Positions 47,094-59,011 of a DNA stretch of 64,000 nt are shown here, piece by piece. The notes beneath the pieces are model-generated. The model saw only the letters and a list, made by a program, of their open reading frames with translations, was not told the origin of the DNA and made no database searches. This DNA is from Jackrogersella multiformis (taxonomy: Eukaryota > Ascomycota > Sordariomycetes > Xylariales > Hypoxylaceae). Location of the stretch: the NCBI GenBank assembly GCA_902806575.1, contig CADCXD010000004.1, positions 1,860,001 to 1,924,000 on the forward strand. The letters are read 5' to 3'. Numbering within the stretch: position 1 is the first letter of the stretch; the number at the start of each line of letters is the position of its first letter. A program made the translations under genes and the position numbers.

Positions 47094-48121
47094 TATATAA
47101 ACATGCTTTCCAAGGTTGTCATTTTATAGGTCGTACTGTATTTTACAGCGACTTAAGTTACAGGTACCTAAGCTAGGTATGTACCCAGCTTTAGAGTCTC
47201 CCATATCCATACCAAGCTGCTGCCAGGTAGGCAGGTAGGTATCCATAGTAAAACCATCCAATGTGTTACAGCAAAACTAACTTTCTTCATAAACTTTATA
47301 TTAGACGCATAATAAATTGGTTATACACTTTCACGATGGCATTCAGACAGAAGGAATACCTACACACTCATAACAAATAACTACACCAAATAATAGTTGA
47401 TTTCAGATTGGTTGATATTCTGCTTTGATTTCTCAAGGGTTCGAGCTATGACCGCAAACGAACCCCTGTTATATAGCAGGCTTAAGCGAAGGGTCAAAAC
47501 GCCATCCGAGACACTCCTGTCACATTCACCTCCTACCTCGAGCCCACGAAGATCTTAGAGCCGCTCAACCCAGCTCAACCTGACTATCAAATCCGCCCTA
47601 ATCCATACTGGACGATGTATCCGTCGTAATGATCAATTAAGTGGCATGCTTCCAGGTTCCGGTTGCCATCCGTCTCCATCCATGATCGGTCACCCTCGAC
47701 CCCGGCAGCCAACCCCAGCTGGGCCCTGCACGGAAGATTTACCAGTGCTGTTTCGAGAGTAACTCCTGTTCAAGGAGTAATATCTTACATAGTAGGATTC
47801 TACTCGGGCCAAACGGCAGGCTACCTAATGGATCGTCATGCTTGATTTAAGTAACGAGGTCCCCCTTCTGGGCCCGAATTTAGGTTGTTTCTTTTTCACT
47901 CTCTTCTTCAGACGACTAGTTCTGTGTATACGCTCTTTACATCCAACTCGTGTGCTTCGTGCTTTTACGTCTTGTTCATTCTCTTAATTCCGAGCAGGCC
48001 CTCGCCCTTTTCAAGCTTTAATTGCCAGGTCCGTTACAGTCATTCAGGAGCATCCCATTTCTAACGACTCCCATAAAGAAGAACATTTTGCGTTTAATTT
48101 TCAACCCACTAAATCAGCATC

Positions 48122-49155
48122 ATGAAGTACTCAGCAGCTCTTTCTGTGGCCATTGCGCCTCTGGCTATCGCCAAAGCCGTTCACAATGTCTACCCGCAAC
48201 ATAAGAGATCCAGCCACCTGCAACAGATCGGAAGCGTTGCTGGTGTTAGTGAGGCTCTCAACCTAGTTGAAGGCGTCTCCGTTGGAAGCGAAACTCAGAT
48301 CATCGTGATCTGGGCTAACCCTGGAAACAACGCTGCCACGACAACATTGCACGAACAGGTTACCGTAACCGAGACGGTCACCGCCGGTGGCGAAGCAACC
48401 AGTGCCGCAGGGACTGCGACGGCCGTTGAGGGAGCTATAGCAACCCACACCGTAATTGTCGGTGGTGCCGCCGGCCTCGTTTACACTCCCGACCAAATAA
48501 CTGCCAATGTCGGTGACATGGTCATCTTCGAATTCATGAGTGCCAACCACACCGCTACCCAGTCCACCTTTGCCGAGCCCTGCAAGATCATGTCAGGCGG
48601 CATGGACTCTGGCTTCCAGCCCAACGCCAACAACACCGTCAGCCCGCCTCCCAAGGTTGCCATGCAAGTCATGACGACTGAACCTCTATGTAAGTGAAGG
48701 AAATACGAATATCGGACTGAAAGCATGAACTAATCAATAACAGGGTTCTACTGCCGTCAATCTGGCCACTGCGGAAAGGGCATGACCTTCTCGATCAACC
48801 CCACTGCTGAGAAGACCCAGGCCTTATTCCAGGCTATGGCTATCCAGCAGAACGGAGCAGGAGTCGGCAGCGCCATCACTGGCAACGCCACCGAGCCTGC
48901 CCCCTCCGCAATTGCTGCTGCACCCGCTGAACCCGCTGCTACGGGTGCCTACAACATGGGTAGTGGCATGATCGAGAACGGTGCTTGCGTCTGCGCTGTC
49001 ACCTGCAGTACTGGTAGCTTCCCCGCCGTGGCGGCTCAGGGCATCGGTGCCTTCGGTGGTATCGCAGGTTAGTACATGATCTAGTCAACGCTTTGAATGT
49101 CTTTTCTAACATCTGAATAGGGGCTTTACCTGCAAGCATGATGGAGACCGTCTAA
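48122..49155 (+). CDS. Secreted cupredoxin-domain protein
   Basis: Three exons: 48122-48689, 48744-49067 and 49121-49155; 308 aa, phases close. An N-terminal signal peptide (MKYSAALSVAIAPLAIAKA) is followed by a Thr/Ala-rich linker. The cupredoxin fold occupies about residues 108-210 (THTVIVGGAAGLVYTPDQIT, then GDMVIFEFMSANHTATQSTF, then WFYCRQSGHCGKGMTFSIN). All four type-1 copper ligands are visible: His143 (NHT), Cys193 (FYC), His198 (GHC) and Met203 (GM). This is the common Pezizomycotina extracellular plastocyanin-like family. Such proteins are secreted or wall-associated; electron-transfer partners are unknown to me. The Ala/Pro-rich C-terminal part has a second Cys cluster (GACVCAVTC). 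The C-terminus is not strongly hydrophobic, so a GPI anchor is uncertain. Confidence 0.88.
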
Positions 49156-49658
49156 GTGATATGAGCAGTGGCTACTGTGATGCGAAATGTTCTGTATTTT
49201 TTTGGGAGATTTAGCTGAATGACTTAGACTTCTTTTTATTACCTGGCATTGGAGGTTTTTTAAACATATGACTGGATCGTATATTATAGGTGCACTTAAT
49301 AGGTCATCAATGAAGTAAAATACCATTTCCCCCCGTTCATAATGAAGTACAGTGACACCCCTCTTTCGTATTGTGAACAAAAATGTATTATGTATACCTT
49401 GATATTTGATGGGCGGTATGTAGTAGTAGTCCTTTTTCTACGAGCAGTCACAATAGGGCAAGCTTAAACTCTTAAGGAATGATGATATTTGCATTCACCG
49501 AGGAACGAAATTGAGAAAGTCCAGACGCCGTCGCACGCCAAGAACCCCATCCTGTTGGAGAAGATTCGTCCTACGTCGTGATGTCGTGAAAAGAAGCTCC
49601 CGCCGCCCCAACTACGTGTGTTCGCTCTCCTATCACTACGCTCAACATATCCCTACGA
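49156..49658. other. Spacer between convergent genes
   Basis: This holds the 3' flanks of the cupredoxin gene and the SERF-like gene. AT-rich left half; no repeats or open frames of interest. Confidence 0.6.
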
Positions 49659-50243
49659 CTACTTCGAGCCACCGGCGCCTTCTTGCTTTTTCGCGTCGGC
49701 TAGGACACAATCAATAAGTTAATGAATATCCAAAGGATGTGTGTGTCAGGTTGCTAGCAGGGTTGGTTGGTTGGGTAGGTCGCTATATGCATAGCGAGCC
49801 TGCGAAGGGGGAAATAAAATGCCTCTTACCAGCGGCTTGCTTCTTGCGCATCATCTCAGCAACAGCTTCTTTGTCGCGCTGCATCTCGTTGCCAGTCTTG
49901 CCATTCTTTTGTTTCTACACGACGGGTATATCAGTAATCATATTTCACTCTAAAGTTTTCCGCCGCTCCTGAATATGTCGTGGTTTATAAGTATTGGAGG
50001 GATCGGTCGGCATCGATTCGGTCCAGGTATATATATATTCCTCCTCTTAAAGGTTCATCTATGATATCCTTCTTGGTGGTATGATGATGGGGGTTTTGTC
50101 GACCGATTAACGAGCGTTCGGGGATCGAAGGTATAGGCGGATAGGATAGTCGTGGTAAGCTAGCAAAAAAAAAGACTCACCTGGTTCGCTTGGGTTTTGA
50201 GGTTCTTCTCGCGAGCCTTCTCGCGCTGATTGCCGCGGGCCAT
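49659..50243 (-). CDS. SERF/4F5-family small protein
   Basis: Three exons: 50243-50181, 49914-49830 and 49699-49659, giving 62 aa with phases closing. The first intron (49915-50180, 266 bp) is long, the second (49700-49829) is 130 bp with a TTAACTTATT branch region. The product starts MARGNQREKAREKNLKTQ, the signature of the 4F5/SERF (small EDRK-rich factor) family, continues with an Arg/Lys/Glu-rich helix (NEMQRDKEAVAEMMRKKQA) and ends in a Gly/Lys tail. SERF proteins in animals accelerate amyloid aggregation and bind nucleic acid; the fungal role is not established. Because the exons are 63, 85 and 41 bp, automated annotation may miss the gene. Confidence 0.88.
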
Positions 50244-52167
50244 CCTTTTTTTAGTGAGGGTAAAGAGAAGATAGATTAGACGAGATATGCGTAGCAGAAT
50301 CAGCGCTTAATAAAACGCGGGTCGAAGCCCAAGTTCCAAGGTTGTTCTTTGTGTGTCTTGGGATGAAGATCGAGAGGAATATAAGGCTAGGTTCATGTAT
50401 GTAGCCGCCAGTTGCTTAAAATAAATAAATAGTCGGATAGTGTAAGAAGATAGTGTAAGAAAAACAGACACGGTGTCGGAGTTTAGGGGATGGTTCCAGG
50501 CTTAATTAAGTTCCAAGTTCTAAGCTGAGGTCAAGAGCCGCGCTATTTGCAGAACAGGGCTAATACCTTAGGTAGGCACCTAAGCGGTACCTAAGACAAA
50601 GAAGGTTCAGGCCGGCGTGCGCTAAAGAGTTGGGTGGGATTTTGGTCCTCGTGACTTCTAAGCCAATCATATATTTTCTAAACTATCACCATGGGGTATC
50701 ATTTAATCAACTCACAGTTACCTACCGCTATTACTCCTTTAAACGAAAAGAATTGGATCCTGACTCATCAGATTAGATTCTAAATACCACGATGCCAACA
50801 GCCGACGTCTCAGCACGTTTGCTGATTCAACTATGTAGTAAGTACTAGACCTGTCAGATAGGTACCTGATCAACTGTGGAATATACTCTCAACTCAATTA
50901 CAAGTCATCGACTACCTGCCGAAGTGTATGCTTGTACAAATGGCATTCATGATGTTATTTACAGCTTTGAATCGTGTACCAGACATTGGGGAGAAGACAA
51001 TGGCCTTAAGCATGACCAAGAATACTATAATCAGTGAGATTGAGGTTTAGATTATCTTTGAATGGTCGAATAAAGCAGGTGGTTTCTTTTTCTCTCGATA
51101 ATTAGTTACCATTTAAAAGAGTCTTGGTGGAATTTAGCCAATAGGCGCGAAGACGACATGAAACGAAATCAGTTAACTGACAGCCAATAGAATCCTTGAC
51201 ATAATCCAATTCTCGCGATGCATTCGCTCAACGAGAGATAGACCGTCCCCAAACCATTGGACGAGATGATGTGTCCCTGCATCTCCATCTAGTACTTCCT
51301 AGTTGCCGGTTTCCTAGTATCGTAGTACGTGTGCCGTTAAGAGTCGTGATTCGTGCCGGCTGCCCAAGGGAGTTGCATATCTGAAAGGTCAAAGGCAAGG
51401 GATTCACGACATGCATCACGACATGCATCACGAAGGATGCAAGCAATAATCTCCATATCGGTTACCATCTCTCTCCACCTGTAGATGAACCCCTGGCAGA
51501 TGCAAAAGAATCGAGCCTAATCGGCTCTTCTTACTTACCTATGTAGTTCGCCTGCAAGCGTCTACCAATGACTTTCAGTCGTGCCATGGTCCCTGACGGG
51601 GGATCACTCAGGCTTTAGTCGAGCGTGAGACCATTCGCGCCTAAGTTGATTCATTGGCCGAGAACACCTATCCAATGCGAAACGTTCGGAGGCGCCCAGA
51701 TGAATTGCTAGGTATCTTGAATTTCGAATTGTCCCTGAATTAGGGCTATTATTCTTTTCTTCTCACAATCCTTCTTTGAGCAAAACTTCCTTTTTTCTCA
51801 TACCTATTAAAAGAACTAGAGCTGCCGGTCAGCTAACTCTCTCATTGTTCATCAATTTTCCGCAACAAGGGCCTATTGTCCTAGACGGACACATACAATA
51901 GCAATATCTTCAACACCATCCATTGTTGTGTAGATCTTATAAATCCTCATCATACAAATCGTTGACTTACATTCCCTTCCATATCTCCTTTTCATTCAAC
52001 CTTCTCTTCTCGGCCACGCCACTCTCTCTCCCCTCCACGTTCGTTCGATCGACTCACGAAAATCTGCTAGTCAGATACACGTATCAAAGAAAAGTAAAGA
52101 AAACCAGATTCACGATAGCTGCTGGCAGTTTCAACAGTTGGTCTCCCTTTTTCTAATAAGCCCAACT
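50244..52167. other. 1.9-kb intergenic region
   Basis: This contains the promoter of the SERF-like gene (left) and of the four-helix membrane protein (right, C/T-rich from about 51900). A CACGACATGCAT tandem lies at 51405-51428. No gene seen; the 72-codon minus-strand frame at 51228-51446 overlaps that repeat and is not credible. Confidence 0.55.
51405..51433. repeat. 12-bp tandem repeat
   Basis: CACGACATGCAT occurs twice exactly in tandem, followed by a partial third copy (CACGA-GGATGC). Confidence 0.85.
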
Positions 52168-53055
52168 ATGTTGCCAGAATTTCGAAACGCTGACGCTTAC
52201 ACTCCTAGAGACACGACATTAGATATTACCAAGGTATTCAGAATGTTGGGCGTAAAGACTCGTTCAGGTTTCCAAGGCTCCGCCTTCATCATTCTCCAGG
52301 TAATCCGTTGCTGCAACATCGCCGTTCTCCTGGCCATCATTCTCGTCTCGGGGATCATGATGTACTTCGCCAAGATGCCCAACGGTTTCCAGTTCTTCAA
52401 CGATGTTTCTCTCGCTTTCGTCATCGCCGTTGCCGGTCTCCTGTTCTGGACGGAACTTCCGATTGATATCGGCAAGGAAATCATCGGCCGAAACTGGCTA
52501 GTCCTTGGTGAAACCCGCGGCTTCACCTGGTTCGGCATCGCCATGATGCTCATGGGCTGCCACCACCTAGGTGCGCTCAGCAACAGTACTTACAACAACA
52601 AGGACGTACCATTCCAAGTCTGGCAAGCCATTATGGGATCCGGCATCATCGCGATCGCTTTTGGTGTTACTAACATCATTGCCTCGCTCCTCTTTTGCAA
52701 CCGAGCAAGCGGCGTCCATGCCCGTGAGATCCGCAACAACGGCGCAACCACCAGAGACGTCAACTTTGTCGAGGATTACAACAGCTACCGAAGCAACTCC
52801 GTCCGCAAGGAGAAGACCATGAGCAGATTTTCCAAGGTCTTCGGAAAAGGCAAGCCTAAGATCAGCCACCCGATCAGCCACGACGTCGAGTACGGACCCG
52901 GCGACGAGCTCCCGATCGACGATCGCAGCAGCCCCATCATCCCGAGCGTCAAGCGCCCGCCGACCGCGCTGCACCCGGCCTACAACGCCGGATCGAGATC
53001 CAGCCGGTACAGCGAAGCCAGCCATCTCGACCGCTTTGGCGAGAATAGGATATAG
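52168..53055 (+). CDS. Four-helix fungal membrane protein (DUF7598-like)
   Basis: Intron-less gene; the Met at 52168 begins MLPEFRNADAYTP and yields 295 aa. Four hydrophobic helices are evident at about residues 37-62 (ILQVIRCCNIAVLLAIILVSGIM region), 74-92 (VSLAFVIAVAGLLFW), 110-128 (FTWFGIAMMLMGCHHLGAL) and 143-168 (IMGSGIIAIAFGVTNIIASLLF). A ~125-residue cytosolic tail follows, rich in Ser, Arg and Pro (SSPIIPSVKRPPTALHPAYN). The pattern fits an uncharacterised fungal family I know as DUF7598-type, with moderate confidence in the name. Function unknown. Codon use becomes more GC-rich towards the 3' end. Confidence 0.78.
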   Translation: MLPEFRNADAYTPRDTTLDITKVFRMLGVKTRSGFQGSAFIILQVIRCCNIAVLLAIILVSGIMMYFAKMPNGFQFFNDVSLAFVIAVAGLLFWTELPIDIGKEIIGRNWLVLGETRGFTWFGIAMMLMGCHHLGALSNSTYNNKDVPFQVWQAIMGSGIIAIAFGVTNIIASLLFCNRASGVHAREIRNNGATTRDVNFVEDYNSYRSNSVRKEKTMSRFSKVFGKGKPKISHPISHDVEYGPGDELPIDDRSSPIIPSVKRPPTALHPAYNAGSRSSRYSEASHLDRFGENRI

Positions 53056-54444
53056 GCCCATCAGTACAAGATGGCCGGCTTGTGTACTCTTAGCATAACG
53101 GCACGGTGTTCACTGAGAAGAGGCGTTCTTGGTTTTGTGATTTCGGGTATACCCTTTATGGTCTAAGAGCAGTTCATTGGCTTTTACTACAGCGTTCATT
53201 AGTATTAATAATCAGAAAGCGATATGATTTATCATGAATTCTAGATTTTATTCTAGATCTTATTCTTTAAGTGAAATCAATGTTTGATGTACCAAGGTAG
53301 TCAGTCTCCCTACCCAGGTAGAATGTAGGTACAGACACATATGTACCTAGGTACCTATGTAAGCAGTGAGGAAGATGGAAGCAACCTGTGATTTGTGACT
53401 GACATTATTATAATAAAACTACATTCGGGCTGTAACTGCCTAATAGAGTTAGTGACTAAATATTTAAGTACCTACCTACTTGATTTGTAAAGACTTTATT
53501 ACAATGTAAAGTTTACTTGTGGAAGGCTAGTGTGTACTACGTAGTACAAAGTAGAGCTTTGACTATGCACGTGACCTCTTAGCCTCATTACTCCTACTAG
53601 GTACCTAGGTAACTTTGCCCATTACCTGGTACCTAGGTATTTACTGTAGGTATTTGATAATTGATTTCTACATTCTACATTTTACACAACTTTCTTTTCT
53701 AATCCTTTAAACAACCATCTCCATTAACCATAACACTGGACACTGGCCTTGCTTCTGTAAGCTCGGGTAATTATCTTTCTTTTATTAGTACGACTGCTGG
53801 ATATTCATTTCTCTTTCGCGAACAGTTTTCTGCCCTCGTCATTCTTGATTACTATCAACATCTTCAGCTTCAGTTTGCAGCAATCGGATTCCTCTCATCG
53901 GACAACGCGACTTCAACTACCTTACCACCTTACCACCCGCCTAAACTGCGATCGCATTAGAAAAACTCGGTTATTCACGATTCACGATTCACGACATTGA
54001 GTAGTGCCTGGCAGAAATAAGAGTTGACGCGCGGATCTGGCCTTTGAGGGCCCCATCGGCGTAGCAGGGCCCGGTGAAGACAATGCTTTGAACGCTCTTA
54101 ATCTCTCTTCGATACTCTCCACCAGACAGTCATTTGGCTGCTTTGGGTAAAAAAGGCTGGTGGGGTCAAGCAAGAGTCATCTAAATTTACAGTTCTCGTG
54201 CCATTTTTTCTTGGTGAGAATATTGTATGAGGGGCATCTGCCATCTGCCTTTGTGACATACATACATACATCTACGCTTCAACTTCAGAGTTGGGTCATT
54301 GTTCTCCTACCAGTGCACAAGCTGTTCTTCTCTGGTTTCCAAGTCTTCTTCCCCCACACATCGTGAGGCTCTCCTCAATAGTTCCTATTCCCCATTCCCC
54401 TTTGGTCACTTCAATTATCGTTGTGTGTTCGCATCTAAACAACC
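53056..54444. repeat. Intergenic with palindromes, pcf11 leader
   Basis: The palindrome motif clusters at 53322-53360, 53468-53480, 53600-53645 and near 53650. From about 53680 the plus strand turns pyrimidine-rich, consistent with the pcf11 promoter and leader. A tandem TTCACGA occurs near 53976-53992. No gene seen. Confidence 0.55.
53322..53660. repeat. Cluster of TACCTAGGTA palindromes upstream of pcf11
   Basis: Several copies of the ACCTAGGTACCTA-type motif lie within 340 bp, at 53341-53360, 53600-53612 and 53628-53642, plus half-sites. Confidence 0.75.
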
Positions 54445-56846
54445 ATGTCCAACGAATCTGAGTCCGAGGCGGTAGCTCAAGCCTTCCGAGAGGCTGTTGA
54501 GGATCTCCAAGGTTTCGCCCGGAACGAAATCAACACCTTAACCATGATTGCCAGGGAGAACACCGAACATGCACATGACATTTCAGGAGCTCTCCAGGAG
54601 CACATCAAACGGGTAGGTTTAATCTCTTTGCCGGCTGTATAATAGGAATATGCGGCACTAACTCTCACTTTTCTTGTCTTATCTTGTCTTGTCGCGCTGT
54701 TACTGGTTGAGGTTGTAAACCCACAATTACCATACTAACATATTCTTCTAGGTCGTCCCTCCTAAGAAGCTACCTGCCTTGTACCTCCTCGATTCTATCG
54801 TGAAGAATGTAGGTACTCCGTACACGCTTTACTTTGGCAGGAAGCTCTACCAGACCTTTATGGAAGCGTATGCCTCGGTCGACATGGCCACCCGACGCAA
54901 GATGGATGAAATGCTTAGGACTTGGAAGGAACCCGTTCCAGGCTCGCTCGATACGAGACCAGTATTCCCTCCGGACGTCACACGCCCCATTGAGAATGCC
55001 CTCATCAAGGCAAGAACAACAGCGCTGCAAACGCAGCGGGAGCACGCGCGAGGTCAGCAACAGTTATTTGGCCGTGGACGACCCGCCAATCAGGGGGTGC
55101 CTTACCGTGATACCCCTACTCCGCCAGGTGCTCATTTACCTCCTCAAGCCAATGGCTACTCTTCTCAGGGTCTGATACCTAGTACTAATGGCTCGTCTTA
55201 CACCAACCAAGCCCAGTCAGCAGCTAGCTATCCGTCTCATACAGTAAGTACCTCATCCTATGCACAATGGTACTGTTACTAATGTACTATTCAGGCTCAA
55301 CCACCCCCGTCGACATCTACACCACAACCTACGCCAGCAGCAATCGCCCAACAACCACCCCAGTTAGGAGGCTATGGCGTACCACGGGCTAGGATCAGCA
55401 CAAATGCTTTATATGATGATATCCAGAGACTGATCATGACCTTCAAGGCCCAGATCGCACAAGCTCCAAATGATCCTAGTATACAGACAAGGCTGAAGGC
55501 GCTGGTGGATTTGCAGAGACTACTTCAGACCCAGAACTTGCCACAGGATCAGTTAGTGCTTGTTAAGAATCAAATCACTGATCTTGCCGTGACCATAAGA
55601 GCCCCCCCTCCCCAAACTTCTACCCCTGCACCCGTACCGCAAACCGTAGCAGTAGCTCCTCCGCCGACAGCGGCTCCAAAGATTTCTATAGACTCCTTGT
55701 TTGGTGCAGGTGCTCTAGCTACCCTCATGGCTCGAAAATCTACCACGCCGCAAGGGTCTACACCTTATCCCCCTCCCGCGGCGGTTGCCGTTCACACACC
55801 GCCTCCTCAACGAACCGAACCTCAGAAGCCAGTCCCCTCGCGGCCGCAGCCTCCACCGCTGTCCTCTGACCCTATGGCGCTTATGAATATGTTGAGACAA
55901 GCTGGCTTGCTTCCGGGTGCGGCGCCGGCGAATAGCTCGGCAACGGTCTCTCGTTCTTCACCCTCAAATCCCTATCCCACTCCGGTTAATATCCCGAGAG
56001 CGGCCCTGAATAATCAGCCGACTCGCCCCCCCACTCTCGAAGCCTTCACGAGTGATATCATCTTGAAACCGTCATCTCTCAAACAGTATGTCTACCACTT
56101 TCGTTACTATCTTTTTTACTCCGGACTAACAAACTTGCAGATTCCGCCCTCATTTACTACCGTTCCTCTTCGGGTCACTAGGGCCTCAATGTACCCAGTG
56201 TGGACGACGGTTCCCGAAAGACGAGGAGGGTAAGAAGAAGAAGACTGTACACATGGACTGGCATTTCCGAGTGAATCAGCGTATTGCTGAAGCTGAGAAG
56301 CGAGGCCAACATCGAAGCTGGCTCGTCGACGATGTGGTGAGTATTCTATCAACGGACCAGTGTCTCTGAAGAGGTATACTAACGTGACTAGGACTGGATC
56401 AACACCAGAGAAACCATTGACAAAGATCATGTTGCCCCATCCGGGGATTCTAACACAGCATCGGGCGGCTCTGCACCGAAAGCCCCGCAACTACAATATA
56501 TACCAGTTCCCGATGATCCCAATTTGGCGAACAGCGTATGCAGCATCTGCCAAGAGAAGTTCGAGACAAGATGGTTGGACGACGCCCAGGAATTCGTGTG
56601 GCCGGATACTATGAAAGTTGGCGAAAAGATTTATCATGCCAGCTGTTACAGAGAGGCATTCAGGGATGGCGGAAATACGCCGTCGTACGCTAGGGGCACG
56701 CCTGAGCCGGTGACGGGAAAGAGGAAGGCAGAGGTGAGTTCTTACACATCACGTTTGAAGCATAGGACATGAATTCATTACTAATACGATACAAGCAGGA
56801 TGAGTTGACTTCGACGCGAAGTAAGGTCAAGGTAGAGTGTACGTAG
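54445..56846 (+). CDS. pcf11: Pcf11, mRNA 3'-end processing factor
   Basis: Six exons: 54445-54612, 54752-55243, 55295-56085, 56141-56336, 56392-56733 and 56799-56846; 678 aa, phases close. Residues ~5-135 are the CTD-interaction domain (EVERY helix pattern with PPKKLPALYLLDSIVKNVG), which binds Ser2-phosphorylated RNA polymerase II tails. A long Pro/Gln-rich middle follows. The C-terminal part has two zinc fingers flanking the Clp1-binding region: C501-x2-C504 with H521/H525 (CTQCGRRF..HMDWHF) and C599-x2-C602 with H631/C634 (CSICQEKF..YHASC). Pcf11 is a cleavage factor IA subunit coupling cleavage and polyadenylation to transcription termination. The last exon has only 16 codons. Confidence 0.94.
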
Positions 56847-59011
56847 AGTGTACCCTCTGGTACAATTCCCTCCCGTGGGACGCGACCTCGTGTTAAAAGA
56901 CAGCTGAGTGCATCACACTCCAGCCCGATACTTTCGAGTCCGACGAACTCGAGTGCGGTACGTTACAAGCCAGTGCACTCTAGTCCCCTAAAGAACTGTG
57001 TGTAGAGAGGGGGGGCATTATTGGCGGCTTAAGAGTTGTAGATCCGCCTGATATGCGGCTCTGCTGACCGCATTATTGAGTCGTAGCTGCGTGTAGCAGA
57101 ATAAGGTCAGGCTTGTGCCCAGTGGTTTTATAGAGGACGAGGAGGCATTGACGATAGATAGAACCACTTAATGCAAAGTTTTGACCATACTTGGCTCTTA
57201 GCTCTTTTGATATTTCCCTGGTGATTTCATGTGTCTTCTTTATCCATCGGTGCTATCGTCTACCTGGAGCCGAGAACAAGCTTACAAAGCGATCTTCGGT
57301 ACGGCTACGTAAGGAGATATATGATTGATAAGACCCGGTGTGTGGCTTCTTGTACCCATCGACGTGAATTTCAATGTAACTCCGACACCGAACATTACAT
57401 GTAAGCTATTATGCTCGTGCATGCTGTGCTGTGACACTGCTGACGTAGCGGACCACTCGGGTTTAGGAGCTTGAATCTCTAATATCTAGACGGGGAGCCG
57501 CACGGCGGCTGCGAGAGGCATGGGATATGTCCGTGTCTGTTCCACTGATTTGGTTGAGGACTTTGATGATTGGCCAGTATCGGAGAGCATCGCTCGACGT
57601 TGCTTTACGTTGTCCTGTAGTGTCCTAAAACGGCAATGGAAGTGAGAAAAATACCCTCTCCTGCATAATGTTTACAATATTGGAATACCAACAGTTCTTG
57701 GCGGGCGATAATTATATAAAGGCGACGAGCGCATAACATGTCAAAAACCGAAAATGTACGCCTTTAGAAACACGAGAGTTCATATGAAGGCTACATCGAA
57801 CCTACGGCCGCTCACGATATCTCCCTGCGAAGAGGGCAGCCGGCCGGCAGACCTGTTATCTGCATAAGAGACGAGATTACATCTATGTCAAAACGAAGAT
57901 ATTGAATAGGATAATCATAAAATTCCATTAACTTATTCCAACTTCAATGTGTCCATTACGTGCTATATACGAGGTCCTGGGGTCCTGGACATGATTCGAC
58001 AAAACTCGAGACCGTGCCTCGCAAGCATTGTCCCACACGACCGTCATTTCAGCGCCCGGGTCGTCGAGCGCCCCGACACCATGTTCTTCGCGGGCCGGAT
58101 TACCGAGTCAAGCGCCTCACGGCCCTGGGCACGCAGTTTTCGAGCTACGCCGCAAGCTGTAAGGATTTCGCGAGGCAGTTTTCTTCGATGAACAATCGAA
58201 GGTCGAGGCAGTCACCTAGCTCGAAGGCTTGGAAGGGAATTTCGCTTAGGGATTGCGTCTTGGAAGAGGGCGTGGGATAAGGATAAGCGCGGATGCGAAT
58301 CCTACGTGGCTCTCTGCGATGGGTGTGGCGGCGGTGGAACGACTTGGCTTCGATGAGGATGAGTCCTGGCGGGGAACCTGGGCTTCGACATCCACCTTTA
58401 CCCCTTTTCGGTTTGGCTTAGGAGCTGGAGATTTGTCACCAAGCCCGTCTAGGTCCCGGACTCGGACTCCTTTGATTAAAGAAATAGCTGCTGACACTCG
58501 CTATTATAATGATTAGTGTAGCTGAGACCAAGGTATGGCGGTAAATTACCCTACCAGCCTACCAGCCTACGAGTCTCTAGGAGAAGCACGGGAACGTGAT
58601 GTTTGCAGGCTGGGGAGATTGTATTGATGGTAGGTTTCAATTAATGTTTCTTTCGGTTTATCTATGATATTTTTATAACTGACCTGGTAACTTCTGAAGA
58701 TAATTTAACCTACCAGCTACCTAGTAGAAAGATACATATTCGAAAGGAGTGGTACACCTATATATGACCCACCATACATATTCCTACACTAAATATCTAT
58801 ACATAGTATAGAGCGGGACGCACGGTCCTCGTATTGGTCCTTATATCGTTCGTCGGGTTACATAGATCAGTTTAACCTTAGGAGTCGTCTCGGGCGGTCA
58901 AGCTCTATCTATCATACCTCCTACGAGAATCGTGACATCTTTAGCTACCGATTCGATCTTCTCTTTAATTGAATCGCAGTAGCTTGATCGAGATTTGGGC
59001 GATACCCAACA
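56847..59011. other. 2.2-kb region with unexplained open frames
   Basis: I cannot name a gene here. Between 57950 and 58516, open frames occur on both strands (plus 57949-58191, 57960-58280 and 58253-58516; minus 58246-58497), in a GC-richer island bordered by AT-rich DNA. This could be an eroded or alternatively spliced gene. The left part (56850-57000) contains repeated GTAGAGTGTAC and ACTCGAGT-like words. The right end is upstream of the zinc-cluster regulator. Confidence 0.4.

Larger units (their letters stand above)
45791..48121. other. 2.3-kb intergenic region with short tandem repeats
   Basis: No recognised gene. A possible two-exon mini-ORF at 45960-46194 is discussed as a finding. 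Two tandem duplications occur (46738-46771 and 47052-47093). Palindrome repeats lie at about 47162-47182 and 47224-47244. The last ~250 bp (47870-48121) are pyrimidine-rich and are probably the leader of the cupredoxin gene. Confidence 0.5.
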
